Positions 35,427 through 45,103 are shown, counted from the first letter of the stretch. The stretch: 64,000 nucleotides of DNA from Nocardioides luteus (GCF_000960475.2 NZ_JZDQ02000015.1:62001-126000), one strand, 5' to 3'. Numbers and translations: made by a program. The notes: a model not told the origin generated them from the letters alone.

Positions 35427-36884
35427 ATGGCCACCATCGATGACAAAGCCCTGCCACATGTGATCGTGCTCTTCGGTGCGACGGGTGATCTGGCGCGCCG
35501 CAAACTCCTGCCTGGCCTGCTCAGACTCAACGAGGCCGGGCTGATGACGGACGCCCAGATCGTCGGTACGTCCCTGGAGGAGATGTCCGACGAGGACTTC
35601 GTCGCGTTCGCCCGCGAGGCCTGCGAGGAGTTCGGCAAGGGGGACATCACCGACGAGCGGTGGGAAGCCTTCGGGGGCATGCTCTCCTACGTCTCCACCA
35701 AGGAGGGCCCGCACGCGCTCGCCGACGCGGTGAAGCTCGCCGAGAAGAAGCTCCAGGGGGTCGGCAGCGACGTGCGCCGCCTCCACTACCTCAGCGTCCC
35801 GCCCAAGGCCGCCCAGGACGTGATCCGCCAGCTCGAGGAGGCCGACCTCGTCGAGCGTGCCCGGATCATCATGGAGAAGCCCTTCGGCACCGACCTGGAG
35901 TCGGCCAAGGAGCTCAACGCGAAGATCCACGAGGTCTTCTCCGAGGAGCAGATCTTCCGGATCGACCACTTCCTCGGCAAGGAGGCCGCGCAGAACATCC
36001 TGGCCTTCCGTTTCGCCAACGGACTCTTCGAGCCGATCTGGAACCGCAACTTCATCGACCACGTCCAGATCGACATCCCCGAGACGCTGGGCCTGGAGGG
36101 ACGCACAGCCTTCTACGAGGGCACCGGTGCCTACCGCGACATGGTCGTGACCCACCTGATGCAGGTGCTCGCGTTCATGGCGATGGAGCCGCCGACCTCG
36201 CTGGCTCCCGACCCGATCGGCGAGGAGAAGAACAAGGTCTTCCGCTCGATCCAGCCGCTGGACCCGCGCAACGTGGTGCGCGGTCAGTACTCCGGCTACC
36301 GCGGCAAGAACGAGGTCGCCGACGACTCCGACACCGAGACCTTCATCGCGATGAAGGTGATCATCGACAACTGGCGCTGGGCCGGGGTGCCGTTCTTCCT
36401 GCGCACCGGCAAGAAGCTGGCCGAGGGCGCGCGGATCATCTCGATCGCGTTCAAGGAGCCGCCGCTGACGATGTTCCCGGCCAACTCCGGCGCCGGCACC
36501 CAGGGTCCCGACCACCTCACCTTCGACCTGGCCGACCAGTCGAAGATGTCGCTGTCGTTCTACGGCAAGCGTCCCGGGCCCGGCATGAAGCTGGAGAAGC
36601 TCTCCATGCAGTTCGCCACTCAGGAGACGAGCTCCTCGACCGGCGTCCTGGAGGCGTACGAACGCCTCATCCACGACGCCATGCGCGGCGACCACACCCT
36701 CTTCACCACCGCCGAGGGCATCGAGACGCTCTGGGAGATCTCCCAGCCGCTCCTCGACAACCCGCCGCCGGTGCGCCTCTACGCTCCTGGCTCCTGGGGT
36801 CCCAACTCGATCCACCAGCTGATCGCCCCGCACGCCTGGCGCCTCCCGTTCGAGCGCTCCTGGCGCGAGACGAAGAAGCACTAG
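35427..36884 (+). CDS. zwf: Glucose-6-phosphate 1-dehydrogenase
   Basis: 485 residues. The NADP-binding VLFGATGDLARRKLLPGL near the N-terminus and the active-site RIDHFLGKE (about 178-186) are intact, and the C-terminal ends typically. It opens the oxidative pentose phosphate pathway and supplies NADPH. It is not followed by opcA, pgl or tal here, so this is a stand-alone copy; another in the main pentose-phosphate operon elsewhere is likely. Confidence 0.95.
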   Translation: MATIDDKALPHVIVLFGATGDLARRKLLPGLLRLNEAGLMTDAQIVGTSLEEMSDEDFVAFAREACEEFGKGDITDERWEAFGGMLSYVSTKEGPHALADAVKLAEKKLQGVGSDVRRLHYLSVPPKAAQDVIRQLEEADLVERARIIMEKPFGTDLESAKELNAKIHEVFSEEQIFRIDHFLGKEAAQNILAFRFANGLFEPIWNRNFIDHVQIDIPETLGLEGRTAFYEGTGAYRDMVVTHLMQVLAFMAMEPPTSLAPDPIGEEKNKVFRSIQPLDPRNVVRGQYSGYRGKNEVADDSDTETFIAMKVIIDNWRWAGVPFFLRTGKKLAEGARIISIAFKEPPLTMFPANSGAGTQGPDHLTFDLADQSKMSLSFYGKRPGPGMKLEKLSMQFATQETSSSTGVLEAYERLIHDAMRGDHTLFTTAEGIETLWEISQPLLDNPPPVRLYAPGSWGPNSIHQLIAPHAWRLPFERSWRETKKH

Positions 36885-36896
36885 CCGAAAGGCCCT

Positions 36897-36990
36897 GCCG
36901 AGACGTCACTCCGGTCGGTCGAGTGGGCACCTGGATGCCATCTCGGCCGACCGAAGTGACGCCTCGGCCGACGCGCGTGACGCCTCGGCT
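36897..36990. repeat. Hairpin after zwf built from the 21-bp repeat family
   Basis: Arms 36897-36923 and 36942-36968 pair at 24 of 27 positions around an 18-base loop, followed by one more partial inverted unit up to 36990. The last bases form the stop of the convergent lipoprotein gene. The left arm matches the complement of AtuA bases 17031-17057 at 25 of 27 positions. It probably works as a bidirectional terminator. Confidence 0.75.
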
Positions 36991-37525
36991 ACGGCGCGTT
37001 GGCGCTGAGCTGCTCGAGGAGAGCCTGGGCGGCGCGGTCCATGGCCTCGCCGTCGTAAGGATCCAGGTCGACGGAGTTGAAGCTCTGGATCAGGGCGCCG
37101 TTCTGGACGAAACCGGTGACGGCGTACGAGTTGACGCCCTGCTGCGTGACCAGCCGGGCGTCATCGGCGCCCTTGACATCGGGCTCGCTGACCTTGCCGG
37201 ACTTCACGTCCATGGTCTTCCACGCTTCCGCGAGGGTGCCCTTGAAGGGCAGGTAGTTCAGCTCGTACGCCGTCCCACCCGACTCGTCGGGGAGCAGCGC
37301 GCAGCGGGGTGCCGCGGAGGTGCCCTTCTCGACGCGGAGCCCGGCGCCGAGGGCCTTCTCCACCGGCTCGATGTCGAGACCGTCGCACGGGTTGAACGTC
37401 TTCTCGGCGGCCTGCCCCGAGGCCGACGCGGACGCGGAGGCCGACGGAGCGGCAGGCTCCTCGGCTCCGCAGGCAGCGAGGGACAGCAGCGCCACCAGAC
37501 CGGGCGCCAGGACGGCGAATCTCAA
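36989..37525 (-). CDS. Putative lipoprotein (DUF3558-like)
   Basis: 178 residues. Signal peptide with lipobox LSLAAC near residue 19, a Ser/Ala-rich spacer (SASASASASG), then a globular domain with FNPCDGLDIEPVEKALG and a second Cys in PRCALLPDE that could form a disulphide, as in DUF3558 lipoproteins. Placed on the outer face of the membrane. Its start overlaps the histidine kinase stop (ATGA), so it may help that kinase sense envelope stress (inference). Confidence 0.72.
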   Translation of the reverse strand: MRFAVLAPGLVALLSLAACGAEEPAAPSASASASASGQAAEKTFNPCDGLDIEPVEKALGAGLRVEKGTSAAPRCALLPDESGGTAYELNYLPFKGTLAEAWKTMDVKSGKVSEPDVKGADDARLVTQQGVNSYAVTGFVQNGALIQSFNSVDLDPYDGEAMDRAAQALLEQLSANAP

Positions 37526-38958
37526 TGCTTCAGCCCTTCATCGTTCAGCACAGCCGCGGGCGGTTCGGTCGGCCTCGGAGAGGCCGAGCCGGGCAGACGC
37601 AGCGTCATCCGCGCGCCACCGTACGGGGAGCGAGCCGCGGACACCGACCCGCCGGTGCGCTCGGCGACCTGTCGGACGATAGCGAGGCCGAGGCCGGAAC
37701 CGGGCATCGACCGAGCCTCGGTGGAGCGGTAGAACCGGTCGAAGACGTACGGGATGTCGGCGTCGGCGATGCCCGGCCCCTCGTCGTCGACGTTCAGCAC
37801 GCCGGCGTTCAGGGAGATGTGTACGGTGCCGGAGGCCGGGGACCACTTGGCGGCGTTGTCGAGCAGGTTGGTGACCGCCCGCTCCAGCGAGCTGGCGTCG
37901 CCCATGACCCACCACGGCGACATCTCCTCGGTGAAGGTCACCGACGGTGCGCGCAGCCGGACCCGGGAGAGGGCGCGGTCCACCACGTCGGAGAGGTCGA
38001 TCGTCTCCAGCGTGGGCTCGGCGGGCTCGTCGCGGGCCAGCTCGACGAGGTCGCCGATCAGGTTGGTGAGCTCCTCGATCTGGGCGCGGATGTCGCCGAG
38101 CAGGTCGGCCCGCTGCTCACCGGAGATCGAGGCGTCGGCCTGGGTGAGGAGCTCGACGTTGGTGCGGAGCGAGGTCAGCGGCGTACGCAGCTCGTGCGAG
38201 GCATCCGCCACCAGCTGGCGCTGCCGGTCCCGGGAGGCGGAGACGGCGGTCAGCATCCGGTTGAACGAGGTGGCCAGCCGGGCGATCTCGTCATCGCCCT
38301 CGACCGGGAGCGGGGTGAGGTCCTCGGTGGTCGCGATCCGGTCGACCGACGCGGTCAGGCGGCGTACCGGCCGCAGCCCGCCGGCGGCCACGACCCACCC
38401 GGCGAAGGCCGCGGCGACGACTCCGGCCGCGCCGAAGAAGAGCACGACGAACCCGAGCCTCTTGTACATCTCCTGCTGTGGCCCCAGCGACTGCGCCAGC
38501 ATCAGTGCGGAGTCGCTGTCGGGGATCGGGACGGCGACGACCCGGAAGACGCCGACCGAGGTCGAGACCGTGCGGACCGACTGCTTGGCCTCGCGCTTCG
38601 CCACCGCCTCCTCGGGCACGCCGGGCCGCGGGAACGTACCGAGCGTCGGTGACCAGTAGTTGTGCGAGTCGTAGACCTCGGCGACCTGGATGTCGCCGGC
38701 GTTGAGCACCCAGGTCGGGAAGGACGCGCCTGTTCGTGCGTCCTGGATCGACGCGGTGTTGGCCGCGGCGGAGGTGGCCCGCGTCAGCAGCGACTCGTCC
38801 ATGTTGGCCTGCAGCTGGATACGTACGACGAAGTAGAGCCCGACCGCGATCAACGCGATCGAGCCGGCGACCGCGAGGGTCGTCAGCAGCGTGACCCGGC
38901 CCGCCAGGGAGCCGCGGTAGCGCGAGCTGGTGGCCGTCATGGTCATCGCGCTGCTCAC
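37522..38958 (-). CDS. MprB-like sensor histidine kinase
   Basis: 478 residues. Two membrane helices (24-46 and 168-192) flank an outer sensor domain; HAMP follows (about 193-245), then the HisKA box [16 protein letters not shown] with phospho-acceptor His255, and an HATPase_c domain with [19 protein letters not shown] and SGLGLAIV. The start is the GTG overlapping the response regulator stop. Signals to the regulator encoded upstream. Confidence 0.9.
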   Translation of the reverse strand: MSSAMTMTATSSRYRGSLAGRVTLLTTLAVAGSIALIAVGLYFVVRIQLQANMDESLLTRATSAAANTASIQDARTGASFPTWVLNAGDIQVAEVYDSHNYWSPTLGTFPRPGVPEEAVAKREAKQSVRTVSTSVGVFRVVAVPIPDSDSALMLAQSLGPQQEMYKRLGFVVLFFGAAGVVAAAFAGWVVAAGGLRPVRRLTASVDRIATTEDLTPLPVEGDDEIARLATSFNRMLTAVSASRDRQRQLVADASHELRTPLTSLRTNVELLTQADASISGEQRADLLGDIRAQIEELTNLIGDLVELARDEPAEPTLETIDLSDVVDRALSRVRLRAPSVTFTEEMSPWWVMGDASSLERAVTNLLDNAAKWSPASGTVHISLNAGVLNVDDEGPGIADADIPYVFDRFYRSTEARSMPGSGLGLAIVRQVAERTGGSVSAARSPYGGARMTLRLPGSASPRPTEPPAAVLNDEGLKH

Positions 38959-39677
38959 GGCTCCTTCAGCACGTAGCCGATGCCGCGTACGGTGTGGATC
39001 AGCCGGGCCTCACCCTCGGCCTCGGTCTTGCGGCGCAGGTAGCCGACGTAGACCTCGAGGGAGTTGGCCGTGGTCGGGAAGTCGTAGCCCCAGACCTCTT
39101 CGAGGATGAAGGACCGGTCGAGTACGCGGCGGGGCCGGCGCAGGAACATCTCCAGGAGCGTGAACTCGGTGCGGGTGAGCTCGATGGCCCGATCGCCCCG
39201 GGTCACCTCGCGGGTGGTGGTGTTCATGGAGAGGTCGGCGAAGTGCAGCGTCTCCTCGTCCTCCTCGCCGATCGGGGCGGCCCGGCGCAGCAGCGCGCGC
39301 AGGCGGGCCAGCAGCTCCTCGAGCGCGAACGGCTTGGTGAGGTAGTCGTCGGCCCCGGCGTCCAGGCCGTCGACGCGGTCGCCGACGGCGTCGCGGGCGG
39401 TCAGCACCAGGATGGGTACGTCGTTCCCGGCTGCCCGCAGCGCCTTGGTGGCCTCGATGCCGTCGAGGCGGGGCATCATCACGTCCATCACGACGACGTC
39501 GGGACCGTGGTTGGCGATGCCGGCGAGCGCCTCGGCGCCGTCGCCGGCCAGGGCGACCACGTAGCCGTTGAACTCCAGTGACCGGCGCAGCGACTCACGC
39601 ACGGCCTTGTCGTCGTCGACGACCAGCACGTGCGGCTTGTCGCCGGAGCTGTCGCTCGGGGTGGCAGGGCTGTTCAC
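38955..39677 (-). CDS. OmpR/MprA-like response regulator
   Basis: 240 residues. The receiver domain has the acidic pair DDD near 21-23, phospho-acceptor Asp65 in [13 protein letters not shown] and Lys in [13 protein letters not shown]; the winged-helix effector has [20 protein letters not shown] and [11 protein letters not shown]. First gene of a regulator - kinase - lipoprotein operon. GTG start at 39677. Confidence 0.92.
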   Translation of the reverse strand: MNSPATPSDSSGDKPHVLVVDDDKAVRESLRRSLEFNGYVVALAGDGAEALAGIANHGPDVVVMDVMMPRLDGIEATKALRAAGNDVPILVLTARDAVGDRVDGLDAGADDYLTKPFALEELLARLRALLRRAAPIGEEDEETLHFADLSMNTTTREVTRGDRAIELTRTEFTLLEMFLRRPRRVLDRSFILEEVWGYDFPTTANSLEVYVGYLRRKTEAEGEARLIHTVRGIGYVLKEP

Positions 39678-39733
39678 ACCCCTACCCTGCCACCCCTCGC
39701 TGAGTCGCTACTGAGAACGACCCGGGTGTTTTG

Positions 39734-40516
39734 CTAAGCGTTCTCCTTGCGGAACGTGGAGATGCCCCACCAGACCGCGAGCCCGAACAGGACGACGGTC
39801 CACCCGACGCCCCAGCCGATGTCGGCGAACCCGAGGTCACCGAAGAACGAGGCTCGCACCGCGTCGACGATGTGCTTGGTCGGGATGATGTCGGCCAGCG
39901 TCTCCAGCCACTGGGCACCGAAGTTCATCGGCAGGAAGATCCCGGACAGCAGCAGGATCGGCATCAGCAGCATGTTGGTCACCGGGGCCATCACGTCCTC
40001 GCTCTTCACGAGCAGCGCGAACGCGTTGGAGGCGGCGGCGCCGGCGCCGCCGATCAGCACGGTGATCGCGATCCCGACGAGGATGCCGAGAGGCTTGAAG
40101 TCCATGCCCATGATCAGGCCGAGGATGACCAGGATGATCGCCTGCACCAGGATCTGCAGCAGGTCGCGGTAGAGACGTCCGAACAGCAGCGCCCCACGCG
40201 ATGCCGGGGTGACCCGCTCGGCCTCGATGACGCCCTCGCGCCACTCGCCGATCAGCGAGAAGCCGGCGAACATGGCCCCGAAGACGCCGAGCTGGACGAG
40301 CATGCCGGGAACGAACCAGTTGTAGGCGTTGCCGCCGAGCTGTGTGATCAGCGGCTCGAGCAGCGGGCCGAAGAGCACCAGGTAGAGGATCGGCTGCATC
40401 ACGCCGATGAGCACCCAGGCCGGGTTGCGGAGGTTCATCCGCAGCTGACGGTTGAAGACGACCATCGACTCCCGCAGGAAGCTGGACTTGAGGACGGGCT
40501 GCTGGAACTCGGTCAT
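39734..40516 (-). CDS. ABC-2 type transporter permease (DrrB-like)
   Basis: 260 residues with six membrane helices. After FNRQLRMNLRNPAWVLIGVMQPILYLVLFG come the ABC-2 helix pairs and the signature-like LSGIFLPMNF..WLETLADIIPTKHIVDAVRA. It forms the channel for the adjacent ATPase, typically exporting drugs or lipids. Its ATG overlaps the ATPase stop. Confidence 0.9.
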   Translation of the reverse strand: MTEFQQPVLKSSFLRESMVVFNRQLRMNLRNPAWVLIGVMQPILYLVLFGPLLEPLITQLGGNAYNWFVPGMLVQLGVFGAMFAGFSLIGEWREGVIEAERVTPASRGALLFGRLYRDLLQILVQAIILVILGLIMGMDFKPLGILVGIAITVLIGGAGAAASNAFALLVKSEDVMAPVTNMLLMPILLLSGIFLPMNFGAQWLETLADIIPTKHIVDAVRASFFGDLGFADIGWGVGWTVVLFGLAVWWGISTFRKENA

Positions 40517-41517
40517 GCCGTCGCCTCCTGGTTCTCGTCATCGGTCTCGGGTGTGCCCGCCTCGGCGTCCCGCAGGGTGCGCCCGGTCAGCGTCAGGAAG
40601 ACGTCGTCCAGGGTGGGCCGGGCGACCTCGATCGACTCGAGCGAGACGCCGTTGGACTCCAGGTCGCGCAGCAGCCCGGGGACGGCCTTGCCGGCCCGCG
40701 GCACCCGGCCGCTGACCAGCCGCTCGTCGACCTCGACGTTCTCCGAGATCGAGGCGAGCTTGTCGCGAGCGATCGCGACCTGCTCGTCGGTGGCGACCTC
40801 CAGGGAGACCAGGTCGCCGGAGACGGCGGCCTTGAGGTTCTCCGGGGTGTCGTTGGCGACGATGCGCCCCTGGTCGATGACCATCACCCGGTCGGCGAGG
40901 GTGTCGGCCTCGTCGAGGTAGTGGGTGGTCAGGAAGACCGTCGCCCCGTGGTCCGTACGCAGCGAGGCGATGTGGTCCCACAGGTTGGCCCGCGCCTGCG
41001 GGTCGAGGCCGGTGGTGGGCTCGTCGAGGAAGACCAGCTGGGGGGCATGGATCAGCGCCATCGCGATGTCGAGGCGGCGCTTCTGCCCGCCGGACATGTT
41101 GCGCGGCTTGCGGCGCCACAGCCCGTCGAGCTGGAGCCGCTCGAAGAGCGCCTGCCCGTGGGCGACGGCGTCCTTCTTGGACATCCCGTAGAGCATCCCG
41201 TGGTCGACGACCTCGTCGCCGGCGTAGGCGCCCGAGAAGGTCGATCCGACCTGGGAGCAGTAGCCGATGCTCCGCCTGACCTCGACGGACTGCGTGGCCA
41301 CGTCGAAGCCGGCCACCGTGGCGGTGCCGGCCGTGGGCTTGAGGAGGGTGGTGAGGATGCGGAGGGTGGTGGTCTTGCCGGCGCCGTTCGGGCCCAGGAA
41401 GCCGACCACCTCACCCTCTTCGACGTCGAGATCGACCCCGTCGACCGCGACGACTTCTTTCTTCTGCTTGCCATGGCCGGAGGCGAAGGTGTGCCTCAGG
41501 CCGCGTGCGTGAATCAT
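40513..41517 (-). CDS. Daunorubicin-resistance-type ABC transporter ATPase (DrrA-like)
   Basis: 334 residues. Walker A GPNGAGKTT, signature NMSGGQKRRLDIAMALI, Walker B LVFLDEPTTGLDP, H-loop LTTHYLDEAD, then the approximately 100-residue DrrA C-terminal domain with VARPTLDDVFLTLTGRTL. The insertion AVDGVDLDVEEGEV is standard. The ATG has GGGAG upstream. Controlled region 41572-41626 lies in front. Confidence 0.92.
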   Translation of the reverse strand: MIHARGLRHTFASGHGKQKKEVVAVDGVDLDVEEGEVVGFLGPNGAGKTTTLRILTTLLKPTAGTATVAGFDVATQSVEVRRSIGYCSQVGSTFSGAYAGDEVVDHGMLYGMSKKDAVAHGQALFERLQLDGLWRRKPRNMSGGQKRRLDIAMALIHAPQLVFLDEPTTGLDPQARANLWDHIASLRTDHGATVFLTTHYLDEADTLADRVMVIDQGRIVANDTPENLKAAVSGDLVSLEVATDEQVAIARDKLASISENVEVDERLVSGRVPRAGKAVPGLLRDLESNGVSLESIEVARPTLDDVFLTLTGRTLRDAEAGTPETDDENQEATA

Positions 41518-41571
41518 GTGTCACTCCCTTGTGCGTGCGGGTCCAGACAAGCACGGACGACCGCCGACGAT

Positions 41572-41626
41572 CACCTGATTTTACCCAGGTGTTCAAAGTT
41601 GAATATCGTGAGTGTTCAATTTTGAT
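41572..41626. promoter_or_regulatory. drrAB-like promoter region with paired operators
   Basis: TAAAAT (complement of 41578-41583) is a -10 for the ABC genes and lies in the loop of CACCTG (41572-41577) / CAGGTG (41586-41591). Upstream on that strand are two copies of a TTCAA-N2-TTGAA palindrome (41592-41603, and 41615-41626 with one mismatch), with centres 23 bp apart. These are good candidate sites for the PadR protein encoded at 41666. Confidence 0.55.
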
Positions 41627-41665
41627 CCCGGGTTGTCAAACCCATTCCTCCCGAGCCGCGCCGGC

Positions 41666-42307
41666 TCAGCCGCGCAGCATCTCCCGGTAGCGCTTCCGGT
41701 CGGCGTCCATCTGCCACCCCGGGTCGTCGTCGGCAGGCGCCCAGTCGGACGTCTCGCCGACGAAGAAGAGCTTGCCGCTGCGTACGTCGTCCAGGACCTC
41801 CACCAGCCACGACCGCTCGGCGCGGAGCTTGTCGAGCTGGAGGTGCAGGGCGGAGACGGTGTGGGGCGGCACCATGCGGGCGTTCACCCGGACCGCGGCG
41901 TCGAGCTCCTTGATCGTGCGCTCGAGGTTCTTCAGGCGGACGCTGAGGTGCTGGACCACGACCGGCCGCTCCAGCAGCGGCACCAGCGAGAACGCGGCGT
42001 AGAAGGAGAGGCCGTTGTAGGCGTCGACGGCCTCCAGCGACCGGGTGATCAGACGCTCCAGCTCCGCGCGCCCGCTGTCGCTGATCTCGTAGACCGCGAC
42101 CGCACGCCCGTTGTCGACCAGATCGTGCCTGGTCAGATGGCCCTTGTCTGCCAGAGAGGTCAGCGCGTGGTAGATCGAGCCCGGGTTGATGTTGGCCCAC
42201 TGGTCGACCTGCCACGACATCAGCTCGCGCCGGATCTGATAGCCGTTGACGGGCTCGAACAGCGCCACCGCCCCCAGCAGCAGCATCCGTGTGTCGTCTC
42301 CGGCCAT
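41666..42307 (-). CDS. PadR-family transcriptional regulator
   Basis: 213 residues. The winged helix has LLLGAVALFEPVNGYQIRRELM and NPGSIYHALTSLADKGHL, with a long helical C-terminal dimerisation domain. ATG 42307 follows TAGAAT (complement of 42314-42319) by 6 bases, so it is likely leaderless. It is just upstream of, and on the same strand as, the DrrAB-like exporter, and probably represses it. Confidence 0.88.
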   Translation of the reverse strand: MAGDDTRMLLLGAVALFEPVNGYQIRRELMSWQVDQWANINPGSIYHALTSLADKGHLTRHDLVDNGRAVAVYEISDSGRAELERLITRSLEAVDAYNGLSFYAAFSLVPLLERPVVVQHLSVRLKNLERTIKELDAAVRVNARMVPPHTVSALHLQLDKLRAERSWLVEVLDDVRSGKLFFVGETSDWAPADDDPGWQMDADRKRYREMLRG

Positions 42308-42338
42308 GGGGAGATTCTAGGGGCGGCACGACCCGGCC

Positions 42339-42749
42339 TCAGCGGGACGTCAGCTGCCAGAGATGGCCGTCGGGGTCGGCGACGAGGGCGCGGTACTCGC
42401 CCCACGGCGCCGCCTCCGGCGCGATCACGCTGCGCCCGATCGTCGTCGCGGCCGCGTAGCGAGCCTCGACCTCGTCGCGCGAGCCGAGCTCGATCGTGAC
42501 CAGGCACTGCTTGGGCCCCTCCGGCAGGGCCGCCGCGTCCATCGGCTCGTCCCCGAGCTGGCCGGTGACCCACGCGAACCCGCCCGTGGGGATCATCATC
42601 ACCTCGCAGGTCTCCGAGAGGGTCGCTCGCAAGGGCTCCGGAACGCCGTCCTCGGCCGGCTCGCCGGGCGTCTCGAGACCCAGGCCGTCGCGGAGGAAGA
42701 CGTGGGACCGGGACCGGTCGCAGGTGGGCAGGGCGATCGTCGTGGGCAT
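42339..42749 (-). CDS. VOC-family protein
   Basis: 136 residues. ATIALPTCDRSRSHVFLRDGLGLETPG and the C-terminal EYRALVADPDGHLWQLTSR are typical glyoxalase-fold ends; Glu in EYRALV is a candidate metal ligand. Substrate unknown. The ATG has GAGGAG overlapping the stop of the DUF899 gene, so the two are co-transcribed. Confidence 0.8.
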   Translation of the reverse strand: MPTTIALPTCDRSRSHVFLRDGLGLETPGEPAEDGVPEPLRATLSETCEVMMIPTGGFAWVTGQLGDEPMDAAALPEGPKQCLVTIELGSRDEVEARYAAATTIGRSVIAPEAAPWGEYRALVADPDGHLWQLTSR

Positions 42750-42757
42750 GGTTCTCC

Positions 42758-43543
42758 TCAGTGACAGCAGTGATCGGTGGCGGGGGCCTGGTCGGATCCG
42801 AGATCGTCGTCACGGCCGCCGACGATCCGCGACCACTGCGCCGTCGGGCGGCCGCGCACGCCGGCGCGACGGTTGGTCGTCGGCCCCTCCTCGCTGCGGA
42901 ACTGGCCGCCCTCGCCGCCTGCGCGCCGGGGCCAGCCCGCGGGTGAGTCCTCCCAGGCCTCCTGTCGTCCGTAGACGGTCATGTCGAGGATCCCGTACGA
43001 CGCCGACATCGGCTCCACCCCGCGGCCGGTGGTGCGGTAGGTCTCGAAGACCCGGTCGCCGTCGCGCAGGTAGCAGACCTTGCCCCCGAAGAACCCGCGA
43101 GCGTCGAGCGGGTCCCAGGACTCCTCGGGCACCGAGTACCACGGCATCTCCCACCCCATGAAGTCCCGGTAGCGGGAGCTCTCCGGATAGGGCCCCTGGC
43201 AGAGGACCGCGTACGTCACCCCACGCGAGTGCAGGTAGCCGAGCTCGCCCACGCCGCCGCTGAAGAACGTGCACCCCTCGCACTGATCGGCAGCGGCGTG
43301 CCCGGTGTGCCACATGTGGTAGCTCGCGAAGAGCTGCGTATGTCCCTCGAAGGCGTCCAGGAGGGTCACCCTCCCGGCGGCACCGTCGAGCGGCGCGGTC
43401 GCGTCGACCTCGGTCATCGGGAGCCGCCGCCGCGCCGCGGCGAGCGCGTCGCCCGCTCGGGTGTGCGCCTTCTCGCGGTCGAGGAGCGCAGCGCGCTCGT
43501 GCAGGTAGGTCGCCCGGTCGACGACCGGAGGAAGTGAGGTCAT
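42758..43543 (-). CDS. DUF899-family thioredoxin-like protein
   Basis: 261 residues with LPMTEVDATAPLDG, LLDAFEGHTQLFASYHMWHTG, CEGCTFF in place of the redox site, and WEMPWYSVPEESWDPLD. Family function unsettled; the fold is thioredoxin-like. The ATG at 43543 has no ribosome site but TAACGT (complement of 43551-43556) lies 7 bases upstream: leaderless. Divergent from an HxlR regulator 53 bases away, which is the likely controller. Confidence 0.83.
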   Translation of the reverse strand: MTSLPPVVDRATYLHERAALLDREKAHTRAGDALAAARRRLPMTEVDATAPLDGAAGRVTLLDAFEGHTQLFASYHMWHTGHAAADQCEGCTFFSGGVGELGYLHSRGVTYAVLCQGPYPESSRYRDFMGWEMPWYSVPEESWDPLDARGFFGGKVCYLRDGDRVFETYRTTGRGVEPMSASYGILDMTVYGRQEAWEDSPAGWPRRAGGEGGQFRSEEGPTTNRRAGVRGRPTAQWSRIVGGRDDDLGSDQAPATDHCCH

Positions 43544-43596
43544 GGAGGCTACGTTAAACATAGTTGATACTCTTGTGAAGAGAGTTTGGAGGATCG

Positions 43597-44274
43597 ATGC
43601 CGAAGAAGCAGACGTACGCCGACCTCGGTGATGCCTGCGCGACCGCGCACGCGATGGACGTCATCGGCGACCGGTGGAGCATGGTGATCGCGCGCGAGCT
43701 GCTGCTCGGCCCGCGCCGTTTCGCGGACCTCGCCTCCGCCGTCGTCGGGATCACGCCGGCCGTCCTGACCTCCAGGCTCAAGGCGCTACGGGAGGCCGGC
43801 GTCGTCGAGCAGGCACAGCTCGACGACCTGGGGCGGACCCGCGTCTACCGGCTCACCGAGTGGGGGCAGGGACTGGAAGACGTGATGCGCTCGCTCGGCC
43901 GCTGGGCGCAGGGCTCGCCCGGCTTCCCGGTGCCGGAGGGGAGCATGACCCCCGACGGAGTGATCGTCGCGATGCGCACGATGGCGCCGTACGCCACGAT
44001 GCCCGAGTGGGGCGACGGCCCGGTCCGGATCGCGATCGAGCTGCACGACGAGCGGCGTCCCGCCGCGGGCGTACGCCGCTACCGGCTGCACTGGGACGCC
44101 GACCGTTTCGAGCTGACCGAGGGTGCGGACGAGGCGCCCGAGGCGACCGTCTCCGGCGACTCGTCCGCGTGGGCGGGCGTGGTCTTCGCCGGCGCGCCGA
44201 CGGGCTCGGTCGGCATCGAGGGCGACCGGCGGGCGGTGGAGCGGGTGGCTGCTGCGTACGCCGCGATCGCGTAG
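43597..44274 (+). CDS. HxlR-family transcriptional regulator
   Basis: 225 residues. The winged helix has HAMDVIGDRWSMVIARELLLGPRRF and LTSRLKALREAGVV; the C-terminal extension (about 105-225), with MRTMAP and an SCP2-like fold (TVSGDSSAWAGVVF), may bind a ligand. GGAGG precedes the ATG. It shares a short divergent promoter region with the DUF899 gene. Confidence 0.87.
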   Translation: MPKKQTYADLGDACATAHAMDVIGDRWSMVIARELLLGPRRFADLASAVVGITPAVLTSRLKALREAGVVEQAQLDDLGRTRVYRLTEWGQGLEDVMRSLGRWAQGSPGFPVPEGSMTPDGVIVAMRTMAPYATMPEWGDGPVRIAIELHDERRPAAGVRRYRLHWDADRFELTEGADEAPEATVSGDSSAWAGVVFAGAPTGSVGIEGDRRAVERVAAAYAAIA

Positions 44275-44373
44275 GGCCGGCAGTTCACCGGCACGCCGGG
44301 ACCTCTGGCACTGACGACGCCTGGTTCGGGCTCACTACTCTCGACGGGATCGAACGACTCGGAGAGGATCGAC

Positions 44374-45075
44374 GTGACCCTGAACCTGACCTACGGGGAC
44401 CTGGGCGACGCGTGCGCAGCCGCGCACGCACTGGACCTGATCGGTGACCGATGGAGCCTGATCGTGGTGCGCGAGCTGATGTTCGGCCCGCGCACGGCCC
44501 GCGACCTGGAGTCCTCGGTGATCGGGGTCAGCGCCGACGAGCTCAAGGACCGGCTGCAGTTCCTCGAGCACGCCGGCGTCGTGGTCGAGACCGAGCTCGG
44601 CTACATCACCAAGACCACGGCCTACGCCCTCACCCCGTGGGGACGCGAGCTCGAGACGATCCTCGGAGCGCTCGGCCGCTGGGCCCACGGCTCGTCCCGC
44701 TTCCCGATCATGACCGCCGGGATGACGCCCAGCGGCGTGATGGTGGCGATGCGCACGATGGTGCCCGCCGGCAGCGCGACCACCCCCGAGCCGATCAGCG
44801 TCGCCTGGGAGCTGACCGACGTACGCCGTCCGGATGCGGCACCGCAGCAGTTCCGGCTGCTCTGGACGGGCAACCAGTTCGACCTCGCCGAGGGCACCCT
44901 CGAGGACGCCGACGTCACCGTCGCGGGCGACTCGACGGCCTGGACCGGAGTCGTGTTCATGGGCTTCCCGGTGGACGCGGCGATCGCCGAGGCCGGGCTC
45001 CGGGTCGAGGGCGACCGGGCCGCGCTGGACCGCGTGCTCGGACTCTTCGCGGACACGCTCGCCGAGGCCAGCTGA
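44374..45075 (+). CDS. HxlR-family transcriptional regulator, tandem paralogue
   Basis: 233 residues. HALDLIGDRWSLIVVRELMFGPRTA and the same SCP2-like tail (TVAGDSTAWTGVVFMG) as the gene before it, so this is a tandem duplication that has diverged in the recognition helix. The GTG has GAGAGG upstream; TACTCT (44336-44341) may be its own -10. The stop lies inside the hairpin 45074-45103. Confidence 0.87.
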   Translation: MTLNLTYGDLGDACAAAHALDLIGDRWSLIVVRELMFGPRTARDLESSVIGVSADELKDRLQFLEHAGVVVETELGYITKTTAYALTPWGRELETILGALGRWAHGSSRFPIMTAGMTPSGVMVAMRTMVPAGSATTPEPISVAWELTDVRRPDAAPQQFRLLWTGNQFDLAEGTLEDADVTVAGDSTAWTGVVFMGFPVDAAIAEAGLRVEGDRAALDRVLGLFADTLAEAS

Positions 45076-45103
45076 CCCGGCGCGATCCCTAGGAGGCCGG
45101 GTC
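45074..45103. terminator. Hairpin holding both convergent stop codons
   Basis: GACCCGGC (45074-45081) and GCCGGGTC (45096-45103) form an 8-bp stem. The HxlR stop (45073-45075) touches the left arm and the stop of the minus-strand gene (45089-45091) lies in the loop. Confidence 0.55.
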
